From Sphingosinicellaceae bacterium (lineage in GTDB: Bacteria; Pseudomonadota; Alphaproteobacteria; Sphingomonadales; Sphingomonadaceae), in contig CP079108.1 of the NCBI GenBank assembly GCA_019285715.1, positions 1,069,001 through 1,133,000 on the forward strand: DNA of 64,000 nt, written 5' to 3'. Positions within the stretch are counted from its first letter, which is position 1; the number at the start of each line of letters is the position of its first letter. Shown one piece after another: positions 27,438-34,774 of the stretch. A model generated the notes under the pieces. The model did no database searches. It saw only the letters and a program-made list of their open reading frames with translations, and was not told the DNA's origin. Made by a program: the position numbers and the translations under genes.

Positions 27438-27896
27438 CTACGCTGCTTTGGTCAGGACACCTGCTATGTCGGAGTTGCCCAGCGGAAGGACGCCGAGCTG
27501 GAAGAACAAGCCGAGCGTGTCCTCATGGTACACGTACTCGACGACCTTGCCGTCTCTGAAACGGAAGATCTCCGCGCCGTATATGTCCACCGTGCGCCCG
27601 GTTCCGGGAATGCCGTAGAAGTCGCCTTGGTGGGTCCCCTGCAAGCGAAAACGACTGGCGACCTGATCGCCTTCCGAAAGGATTTCCACGACGTCTTCGC
27701 GGATATCTGGAAAAGCGTTGCGCCAGAACTGCACGAGCGCCTTGAAGCCCTCCCGCCCCTTCGGCCAGCCCGGCAGGAAGTGACCATGCTCGACATCGAC
27801 CGCGAAGATGTCGTCGATGCTCGCCATGTCGCCCATGTTCCAGCAGCTCGCGTAGATGCGTCTTACGGTCTCCTTCTGGCGATCCTGGTCGGTCAT
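27438..27896 (-). CDS. SnoaL/NTF2-like fold protein
   Basis: A 152-aa cone-fold protein: helix KETVRRIYASCWNMGD, then FLPGWPKGREGFKALVQFWRNAFPDIREDV and GTHQGDFYGIPGTGRTVDI, characteristic of SnoaL-like polyketide-cyclase-type or ester/isomerase-type proteins. The specific function is unknown. AGGAG lies 7 bases before the ATG at 27896; the much longer raw frame upstream is spurious. The GCTTAACTGGTTTG motif lies about 100 bases upstream. Confidence 0.85.
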   Translation of the reverse strand: MTDQDRQKETVRRIYASCWNMGDMASIDDIFAVDVEHGHFLPGWPKGREGFKALVQFWRNAFPDIREDVVEILSEGDQVASRFRLQGTHQGDFYGIPGTGRTVDIYGAEIFRFRDGKVVEYVYHEDTLGLFFQLGVLPLGNSDIAGVLTKAA

Positions 27897-27992
27897 GCTG
27901 GTTCTCCTGAGCCGCGGATACGGCCATTCTCGCTTGAAACCGTTCGGTTTCCGTCTGGATCGATTGCCTACGTCGATTCGACGGCTAGCATT

Positions 27993-28006
27993 GCTTAACT
28001 GGTTTG
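27993..28006. promoter_or_regulatory. Candidate operator GCTTAACTGGTTTG (copy 3)
   Basis: Shares GCTTAACTGG with the copies at 21325 and 30773. It overlaps the stop codon of the Crp-type regulator and lies about 100 bases before the SnoaL-like gene, the same spacing as the copies upstream of RidA and SMR. Confidence 0.45.
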
Positions 28007-28894
28007 CGTCGCCGACCGGCCGACCGGGGCAGCCGGAGATGCCTGTCCGGTGGTCACGCGTGGAGCAGGTGGCTCGCGTCTCTCGAGTTCGTCGCAGTAT
28101 CGGACCACGTCGGGGGTCGCACCGCGTAGTTGCAGATAGCTCTGATTGAAACAGGCGATGCCTTGAAGACCCTGAACATCCAAAAGATGGACGACCCGCC
28201 GCTCCATCGAGATCAGACCGCGTAGTCGATACTCCTTGAGGATGCGGTTCACGTGAACGGGAGTGATGCCGAGCGTGTCCCCGAGTTCGGTCTGGGTTAG
28301 GGGAAACAGGAACCGCCCTCCGTCCGCGAGGCCGATCGCCGCGTGGCGCCAGAGCAGTTCGCAGAACAGATAGGCGATGCGTGCCCGGGCGTCGCGGCGC
28401 CCGAGCGAGACGATGCGCTCGCGCAGCATCGCCTCCTCCTGCATCGAACTCCACCAGAGCGCTGCAGATATGCGCGGTCGGCGCGCATAGGTCTCCATCA
28501 TGCCGTCTCGGGAGATCGGCGCGATCCGGACAGGGGTCAGGGTGCCGATCGAATGATCCATGGAACGCAGCAGGAACGCATGTGAGTCGCACAGATCCCC
28601 GGGAAGGAGGAACGTCATGATCTGCCGTCCTCCGTCTGGCAGCATGCGATAGCGGATTGCCATGCCCTCCTTCATCATGAACACCGATCGCGGCACGTCC
28701 CCCTCGCCTGCGATGTCGACACGGGCGGGAAAGCATTCCTCCGCACTCGTGAGTGCGTCGAGGACGTCGTGGTCGGATGGCGTGAGCTCCGCGAAGTGGG
28801 ACAGCTTGCGGGTTAGTGGATTGAAGTCCTGCCGAGCGTGGCCGGCGGGCTGGGGACGCGGAGTGTCCGGCCGAGCTGTCGATGCTTCAGGCAT
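27995..28894 (-). CDS. Crp/Fnr-family transcriptional regulator
   Basis: A 299-aa regulator. The cyclic-nucleotide-binding-like beta roll covers roughly residues 40-165 (GEGDVPRSVFMMKEGMAIRYRM, LLPGDLCDSHAFLL), and the winged helix follows (LFPLTQTELGDTLGITPVHVNRILKEYRLRGLI). There is no Cys cluster, so it is not an FNR oxygen sensor. A 60-residue C-terminal tail after the HTH, rich in Pro/Ala, is longer than usual. The ATG at 28894 overlaps the upstream DUF417 gene stop by a few bases. Confidence 0.9.
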   Translation of the reverse strand: MPEASTARPDTPRPQPAGHARQDFNPLTRKLSHFAELTPSDHDVLDALTSAEECFPARVDIAGEGDVPRSVFMMKEGMAIRYRMLPDGGRQIMTFLLPGDLCDSHAFLLRSMDHSIGTLTPVRIAPISRDGMMETYARRPRISAALWWSSMQEEAMLRERIVSLGRRDARARIAYLFCELLWRHAAIGLADGGRFLFPLTQTELGDTLGITPVHVNRILKEYRLRGLISMERRVVHLLDVQGLQGIACFNQSYLQLRGATPDVVRYCDELERREPPAPRVTTGQASPAAPVGRSATQTS

Positions 28895-29417
28895 CGGGGG
28901 ACTCCGCCGACGGCCGCGGCCCGTCGATCCGAACGGCCGCGGCATGTCCGCGGACTGCGCCGCGCTCGGCCAGGCCTATCGAGAGCATTAGCAACGAGGA
29001 GGCCAGCAGGACAATGTCCTTCACTAGGAAGAGGCCGTCCGGTGTCATCACCGGGGCCGCATCGGGGGCGAACACGCCCGGAGTTGTCAGGAGGAAGCTG
29101 AGCGTCGTGACGAAGGTAAGGCAGGCCCCGGCGGCCCCGGCCAACGCGAACCTCGAGCCGGCCCGCCAGAATCCGACTGCCAGCAGGACGCCGAAGGTGA
29201 GCTCGGAGGCCCCGACCACCATACTGGCACCCTCGACGCCCAGGACGTTGAGCCATGAGGTGAGTGGGCTGTTGCTCACCAGCGGTGCGATGCCCTTGGC
29301 TTCGATAGGCGAGAACTTCTGAAGGCCGAAGACGATGAAGATCGTTACGAGCGCGCTTCGCAAAAGGCGCTCTGCCAAGCGCTTGAACGGTGACGATGGG
29401 ACCACAACACTTCGCAT
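28887..29417 (-). CDS. DUF417 (YkgB-like) membrane protein
   Basis: A 176-aa inner-membrane protein with four helices. The DUF417 pattern is IFIVFGLQKFSPIEAKGIAPLVSNSPLTSWL followed by FLLTTPGVF and FLVKDIVLLASSLLML. YkgB-type proteins relate to the DoxX group and are often linked to reactive chlorine or redox stress. AAGGA lies 8 bases before the ATG at 29417. The stop overlaps the Crp-type gene start. It is a paralogue of the next gene upstream (29630-30163). Confidence 0.85.
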   Translation of the reverse strand: MRSVVVPSSPFKRLAERLLRSALVTIFIVFGLQKFSPIEAKGIAPLVSNSPLTSWLNVLGVEGASMVVGASELTFGVLLAVGFWRAGSRFALAGAAGACLTFVTTLSFLLTTPGVFAPDAAPVMTPDGLFLVKDIVLLASSLLMLSIGLAERGAVRGHAAAVRIDGPRPSAESPDA

Positions 29418-29629
29418 CTTATCGTTCCTTCGTCGGCGACCGATTGACTGCGGTCCGAGGGGCCGCATCGCCTGGTCGTCAGCCTCATCCGGCAACTCTC
29501 GCTCGGATTTGCACGGCCCAGCGCGAATTCTGGTTGCCGCCGTCGCGGCCCGCCGGTCTCCCGAGGGCCCTCGAAGCTGGTTTTTCGGACCGCGCGCCGG
29601 GAGGGTGGGAGCGCGCGGTCCGGCGACCG

Positions 29630-30163
29630 TCAGCGCGAGCGCCGACGCACGCTAGCTTCCACGAGCGAATGGCCGAGCAGCCAGAGACACGCGGCGAAGA
29701 GGACGATGTCCTTGAGCAGAAAGGCGCCGGGCGCCGTCGAGAGTTCGAGCGTTCCTTCGTGGCCCATGGCGATGACACCTGGCGTGGTGAAGAGGCAGCT
29801 CAGGGTGAGGACGAACGACCAAGCGCCCATGGCTCCACCCAGTGCGGACGCCCGCGGATCTACTACGCGCGCAGCGATCAAGAGGGCCGTGGTGATTTCG
29901 AACACGCCCAGAAACTTCGCACCGCCTTGCACGCCGAAGAGGTCGTACAGCCAGGAAATCAGAGGATTGTTAGAGATGATCGGGGCCAGACCCTCTGCCT
30001 CGAATGGCACGAACTTCAAGGAGCCGAACCATAAGAAGACGATCGCGAGCGTGACGGTGATCGTCCACCCCCCGACCCTCGCGATCGTCGTGCCCAGTAC
30101 AGGCGAGTCCATCTGACGCTTGGGGTCCTCGATCGTTGTAGGGGCGGTGCTGATCATGGTCAT
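29630..30163 (-). CDS. DUF417 (YkgB-like) membrane protein, second copy
   Basis: A 177-aa four-helix membrane protein with the same landmarks as its neighbour: FLWFGSLKFVPFEAEGLAPIISNNPLISWL, CLFTTPGVIAMG and FLLKDIVLFAACLWLLG. GGAGGAG sits 7 bases before the ATG at 30163, which decides against the Met five codons upstream. It lies 212 bases ahead of the paralogue, so both may respond to the Crp-type regulator; this is inference. The role is unknown, with a redox/chlorine stress link by family. Confidence 0.85.
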   Translation of the reverse strand: MTMISTAPTTIEDPKRQMDSPVLGTTIARVGGWTITVTLAIVFLWFGSLKFVPFEAEGLAPIISNNPLISWLYDLFGVQGGAKFLGVFEITTALLIAARVVDPRASALGGAMGAWSFVLTLSCLFTTPGVIAMGHEGTLELSTAPGAFLLKDIVLFAACLWLLGHSLVEASVRRRSR

Positions 30164-30926
30164 GGCGTTCTCCTCCAAATTGCGTCGTCCGCGCGGTGTC
30201 GGGCCCGATGATCAAGCGATCAGGAGAGGGCCTGGTAGAAGGGTGGGCGCCAACCGAGACGGGCGCGCCAACCGGAGTGACGGGGTTCCGGAGTCGGATT
30301 GAACGGACCGTGCAGTTGCGACCCCACACCGGCAGTCGGCGTCAACACCGTCGCGGCACCTCGAAGTCGATCAACGCCTGGACCAGCCAATATTCGTACC
30401 TGCTCGCGACTTCAGCGGCGCCCGGAGCCGTAGTGTGGCCCTCGAAACTTCGCCTCGGCCTAATCGTATCGACTGACATTGTCCGAGCCTTTCGACGTCG
30501 AGAATTCAGTGACCCAGTGACTTTGCCAGACATGACACACGCTGAGCGATTTCATGCGGTTGGTACCATACCGGTCGGCCCATCAGGCGAGGAAAGGGCA
30601 ATGCGGATGATTACGGCGCAGGATAGGCTACAAATCGCCGACAAAGGTTGAAGTCGTGAGCGACACCGCCGACAGGGCGCGAAGAAGCGCTGCCGGGCCG
30701 CCAAAGAAGGTTAAGGTGGCGACGTGCATGCGAGTCGACGGTCGGAAGCCAGGCCCCGCAATCCGCGAAGCTGCTTAACTGGTTAAGCCTGACAGATCGC
30801 AATCGCTGATAGTGCTCTTCAGCAGGAGGAAGGCACGACCTGACTCCGGCCGGCCGGTCGTGTGATCGGCCGATCCAACGGCGGTCAAACCTGCCTTCCG
30901 CCTTCACCCGTTAGGATGCCGACCCG
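30164..30926. other. Divergent intergenic region with an operator-like dyad
   Basis: About 760 bases between the divergent DUF417 and VOC genes. It contains the perfect dyad at 30773-30788 and a TTGGTACCATACC word near 30549. Open frames here (plus 30196-30651, minus 30611-30907) have no domain or ribosome site and are not called. Confidence 0.45.
30773..30788. promoter_or_regulatory. Perfect dyad GCTTAAC-TG-GTTAAGC (copy 4 of candidate operator)
   Basis: Arms of 7 bp with a 2-bp spacer, an exact inverted repeat. It lies 139 bases upstream of the VOC gene at 30927. It is the symmetric form of the sites at 9268, 21325 and 27993 and so the best guide to the consensus (GCTTAACTGGTTAAGC). Confidence 0.6.
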
Positions 30927-31481
30927 ATGGCGCACGATCCTCGAGACCAAGAAAATCCTGTGATACCCGCAATGGCGGCGGCACCGGCGTCCTTCTTGGG
31001 CAGGATGGTTGAGACGTGCATCGTCACGCAGGACCATCGCCGTACGATGGAGGGGCTTTGCCGGCTCGGGATCGGCCCGTGGCGGGTCTTCACATTCAAT
31101 CCCGGGAACACGGCCAATCAGACGTATCGTGGCAGGCCTGCCGAATTCGTCCTCACGGTATGCTTCGCCGAGGTCGGGGACATGATCTGGGAACTGATAG
31201 AGCCGGTCTCCGGCGATACGATCTTCAGGGACCACCTCGATTGGCACGGTGAGGGTGTCCATCACACCGCCCATGACTGCAACAACATGCCGTTCGAGGC
31301 CCGACTTGAGGAGTTCGCCCGGCGTGGGTTCAAGCTGATCCAGTCAGGCAGCTGGATGGGCACAAACCATTTCGCGTTCTTCGGAACCGAGGATGCGACG
31401 ACGACCTGCTTCGAGACCTACGTCTTCCCGGACGACTGGACCTACCCCGAACCCGACAGCTGGTACCCGGCGAAACCCTAG
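30927..31481 (+). CDS. VOC-superfamily protein (epimerase/glyoxalase-like)
   Basis: A 184-aa single-chain protein of the vicinal-oxygen-chelate fold: VETCIVTQDHRRTMEGLCRLGIGPWRVF opens the first module, IWELIEPVSGDTIFRDHL lies mid-chain, and GEGVHHTAHDCNNM carries His residues typical of the metal site. This layout is close to methylmalonyl-CoA-epimerase-like VOC proteins. The substrate is unknown. It lies downstream of the operator-like dyad and upstream of an amino-acid-type permease, suggesting a catabolic pair. Confidence 0.85.
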   Translation: MAHDPRDQENPVIPAMAAAPASFLGRMVETCIVTQDHRRTMEGLCRLGIGPWRVFTFNPGNTANQTYRGRPAEFVLTVCFAEVGDMIWELIEPVSGDTIFRDHLDWHGEGVHHTAHDCNNMPFEARLEEFARRGFKLIQSGSWMGTNHFAFFGTEDATTTCFETYVFPDDWTYPEPDSWYPAKP

Positions 31482-31539
31482 CCGAACAGGCTTCCTTGAA
31501 TCCGCGCTCGCGGTCCGATCGAAGGTCGAGGAGCAGAAC

Positions 31540-31590
31540 ATGGCGCATGACCCCTACCAAGTCATCATCGCGATCGGCTCGGCGCGATGA
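31540..31590 (+). CDS. 16-aa leader ORF coupled to the permease gene
   Basis: AGGAG lies 6 bases before an ATG, then 16 codons (MAHDPYQVIIAIGSAR) end in TGA that overlaps the permease ATG as ATGA. The permease itself lacks a good ribosome site, so it is probably translated by coupling to this leader. It could be a regulatory leader peptide or the remnant of a longer gene. Confidence 0.5.
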   Translation: MAHDPYQVIIAIGSAR

Positions 31591-33059
31591 CGTTCAACGA
31601 CCTGACCGGGTACGACGAGGACGGGTCGATCACGGACGTCGAGACCAAACTCAAAAAGGGACGGCTGAATACGTACGACGTGACACTGGCCGCGTTCGCC
31701 TTCAACGCTCCAGGCTACATCGCGGCTTCCGCGATACCGCTCATCTACGGGGTCGTAGGGCACGCGGCGCCGCTATCGATCCTCATCGCCTTCCTGTTCC
31801 CGATGTGCGTCCTGGCGTTCTGCCTGATCCGTCTCGTCCGTGAGGCCCCGTCCGCCGGAGGCGTGTTCACATTCACCGAGCGCTTCGTGCATCCCGGAGC
31901 GGCGACCGTACTCGGTTGGACCTATACGGTCATGGCCGCCACGACCGCCCCGCTGACCGCGGTGATCGGGGCACAGTACATCCAGGCGCTCGTTCCCGCT
32001 CTACAGGGGGACTATCAGGCGAGGATCATCGGCACGGTGATGCTCGTGGTGTTCTCGGTGGTCAGTAACCGCGGCGTTGAGTTGACGGCGAAGATCGCCG
32101 GTGTCCTTCTCGCGTTCGAGATCGTGGTGGTCGCAGGACTTGGCCTCTGCGGCATCATCGCTCCACAGGTCCACGACGTGCCGATCCTGTCCCTCTACTC
32201 GGTCAGCGCCGCCGGCGGACTGATGGCCGTCGGTCAGGGCGTGTTATTCGGCGTCTTCATGCTCGCCAACTTCGACTCGGCGATCAACTTCATCGAAGAA
32301 TCGAAGGTGCCGGTGCGGACGGTGCAACGCTCGCTCGTGCTCGTTCTAGGCCTCGCGCTGATCGTTTACAGCCTCGCAGCCATCGGCTGGCAGTTCGCAG
32401 TCCCCATTCCTGAACTCACCAAAGCGAGTGCCGCGCCGGGTGGAAGCCCGATCGCCACCGTGGCCGCCGTCTATCTTCCGGGCTGGCTTACCTGGATCGC
32501 CCCCCTTGTCGTCGTAACGTCCAGCTTCGCCGGCATGCAGGCATCCCTCAACTCGGGCGCGCGGACCCTGTACCGCATGGGGCAGGACGGACACCTGCCG
32601 GCCAGGGTCTGTCGAACCAACCGCCATCAAGCGCCATCGACGGCGATCTTCGGACTCGCGGCCGCGGGTATACTCGCCGTCTGGCTACGGCCCTTCGCGA
32701 ACCTCGTCTGGTACATCGACACCTTCACTATCACTTTGGTTCTCTCCTACGTCGCGATGCTCGCGGCCTACATCAGGCTGGTCTGGTCGAAACATCCCGC
32801 CGGCACGGCGACCATGCTCTCCCTGCTCCCGGCCTTGGCGCTCGTCATGCTCGTGTACGTCGCGTACTCGGCGGGCATCTCCGCGTCCGATCCGAGCGCC
32901 AAGTACAACGCTTGGTACATCGGAACAGCTGTTCTGCTGACGGGATGGTTGCTGGTCTTCCTGAACCGCCGGCGACGCAGGGCGCACCAGTCCCGACGCG
33001 CCGAAGTCGGCGTCGGTGTCTCCGACCTCGCGCCGGCAGCCGTCGTTTCATCAAGCTGA
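31587..33059 (+). CDS. APC-family amino-acid/polyamine-type permease
   Basis: A 490-aa inner-membrane transporter with about twelve helices. The APC pattern begins YDVTLAAFAFNAPGYIAASAIPLIYG, followed by REAPSAGGVFTFTERFVHPG (the conserved helix-2/3 region) and ANFDSAINFIEESKVPVRTV. It takes up amino acids, amines or related compounds with a cation. The C-terminus is basic and cytoplasmic. The ATG at 31587 overlaps the stop of a 16-aa leader ORF. It follows a VOC gene and precedes a sugar-acid-type dehydrogenase. Confidence 0.9.
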   Translation: MTFNDLTGYDEDGSITDVETKLKKGRLNTYDVTLAAFAFNAPGYIAASAIPLIYGVVGHAAPLSILIAFLFPMCVLAFCLIRLVREAPSAGGVFTFTERFVHPGAATVLGWTYTVMAATTAPLTAVIGAQYIQALVPALQGDYQARIIGTVMLVVFSVVSNRGVELTAKIAGVLLAFEIVVVAGLGLCGIIAPQVHDVPILSLYSVSAAGGLMAVGQGVLFGVFMLANFDSAINFIEESKVPVRTVQRSLVLVLGLALIVYSLAAIGWQFAVPIPELTKASAAPGGSPIATVAAVYLPGWLTWIAPLVVVTSSFAGMQASLNSGARTLYRMGQDGHLPARVCRTNRHQAPSTAIFGLAAAGILAVWLRPFANLVWYIDTFTITLVLSYVAMLAAYIRLVWSKHPAGTATMLSLLPALALVMLVYVAYSAGISASDPSAKYNAWYIGTAVLLTGWLLVFLNRRRRRAHQSRRAEVGVGVSDLAPAAVVSSS

Positions 33060-33331
33060 CTGCACTGCCGCTCACCATCCGTCGGAATCTCTCTATGCAC
33101 CAGACCGCGCCCATACCGCGGACTTCGTCAACGAGTGGTTGGGAGCTGGGAGGCGGTTTCGCCCAACCGCGGTTTCAGACCCCCGATGGACAATGGATTA
33201 CCGTGAACCCTGATGATCCCGCATTGCATGATTGCCTCGGCGGCTAGGAGCGGTGACGTTGTCGAGATGTCGCCGGATCGGCGGGACAGGCATCGAGACG
33301 GGATCGAAGCACACAAACGAGAGGGACCGCA

Positions 33332-34321
33332 TTGTCCAAGTACAGGATCGGCATCATAGGTTTCGGCAAGATCGCACGCGATCAGCACCTCCCCGCGATC
33401 GCCGGCACAGGCGCGTTCGAGCTCGCGGCGGTATCCAACATCGGCGGGTCACCGCCGCCGTCGGGCGTTCCCGCCTTCCCCGGCTACGTCGAAATGCTGG
33501 AAGCCGTCGCGGACCTCGACGCGGTGGCGATCTGCACTCCTCCCGGGCCACGCCGCTCGATCGCCGCTGCATGCCTGGCGGCCGGCAAACATGTGCTGCT
33601 CGAGAAGCCGCCCGCGGCGACGGTCGCGGAGGTCGGCGACATCGCGCGGCGTGCCGCGGCGGTCGGCAAGGTCGCCTTTGCCACCTACCACGCGCAGCAT
33701 AATGCCGCCGTCAAGCGCGCCGCCGATCTCCTTGCCGGCAAGACGGTGAAGTCTCTCGGCGTCATCTGGAAGGAGGATCTAAGGCAATGGCATCCCGGAC
33801 AGGACTGGATCCTGGAGGCGGGCGGCTTCGGCATCTTCGATCCCGGCATCAACGCGCTGTCGATCCTGACCCGCATCCTTCCCGAACCGGTGTTCGTGAG
33901 TGCGGCTGAGCTGTTCTTTCCAGCCAACCGCCAGGCGCCTATCGCGGCCCGTCTGACATTCGGCACCGGCCTCGCCTCGGATGGGCAGCTGACCGGCGAA
34001 TTCGACTGGCGTCAGACCGGCCTGCAGACATGGTCCATCTCCGTCGAAACCACCGACGGGACGCGGCTCGAGCTGACTGACGGTGGGTCGCGACTGGAGA
34101 TCGAGGGCGCGCCACCGTTCGTCGGTCCGGCCGACGAGTATCTCGACATCTACAGGGAGTTCGTTGAACGCTTGGCAGACCGCCGGTCGAACATCGACGT
34201 GGCGCCCTTTCAACTTGTCGCGGACGCTTTCCTGGTCGCGATCCGGACCGAGGTCGCTTCTTTCGACTTCGCCGGACCGTCGCGGACGCCGCCCTCTTCA
34301 AATCGCCCCAACGCGGATTGA
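33332..34321 (+). CDS. Gfo/Idh/MocA-family oxidoreductase, galactose/arabinose 1-dehydrogenase-like
   Basis: A 329-aa NAD(P)-dependent dehydrogenase. The Rossmann start is YRIGIIGFGKIARDQHLPAI, the family motif is LLEKPPAATV (Glu-Lys-Pro, catalytic Lys), and the C-terminal domain has GQDWILEAGGFGIFDPGINAL, a block typical of aldose 1-dehydrogenases for galactose/arabinose. It would oxidise an aldose to a lactone. The start is a TTG at 33332 preceded by GAGAGGG. No lactonase or dehydratase neighbour is present. Confidence 0.88.
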   Translation: MSKYRIGIIGFGKIARDQHLPAIAGTGAFELAAVSNIGGSPPPSGVPAFPGYVEMLEAVADLDAVAICTPPGPRRSIAAACLAAGKHVLLEKPPAATVAEVGDIARRAAAVGKVAFATYHAQHNAAVKRAADLLAGKTVKSLGVIWKEDLRQWHPGQDWILEAGGFGIFDPGINALSILTRILPEPVFVSAAELFFPANRQAPIAARLTFGTGLASDGQLTGEFDWRQTGLQTWSISVETTDGTRLELTDGGSRLEIEGAPPFVGPADEYLDIYREFVERLADRRSNIDVAPFQLVADAFLVAIRTEVASFDFAGPSRTPPSSNRPNAD

Positions 34322-34774
34322 CCACGCGCTTCGCATCGGACGAAGCCACGCGGGTTTTAGCTCTATCGATGCGCCGCAGACGACTCGGGCGACGGAATGC
34401 ACCGACGCAAAAGGTTGGCTGCTTGGTTTCCATGGATGTCGCCGGGGATGCGAACCTGCAACGCGCCGGCTGATACCCGCAGACGGCGGTCGTCGGAGAG
34501 GTGGTGATGGGTCCAATCTTGAACGGCAAAGGCGCTGACCATTGTGGCCGGGCGGCGGCAGCCGAGACGATGGTCTCCGCAAGCGGATCGGCTGCCGTCG
34601 GAAGCGGCCTGCACCTGCGGTCGTGAATTCCCCCGTCCAGAACCATCGGCTGACGGGACAGCTCATCGCGCAGCGCCGGTCGAGGAGGTCGTTCGATCCG
34701 TAACGCGCAGGCGACTAGCCACCGGCTGACATGGTGACGTGGTTAGCCCGCCGTCGCTCCCCGAGAAGCCAGGT
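34322..34774. other. Gene-free stretch between convergent genes
   Basis: About 450 bases between the dehydrogenase (plus) and the long hypothetical gene (minus), which converge here. Minus frames such as 33939-34646 are Arg/Pro-rich shadows of the dehydrogenase. No clear terminator hairpin with T-tract was spotted. Confidence 0.35.

Noticed and set aside
30196-30651. 151-codon plus-strand frame upstream of the VOC gene
   Set aside because: Arg/Ser/Pro-rich without domain, lies in a divergent promoter region; not supported.
33095-33247. 50-codon plus-strand ORF between the permease and the dehydrogenase
   Set aside because: No ribosome site and no recognisable pattern; may be a chance frame.
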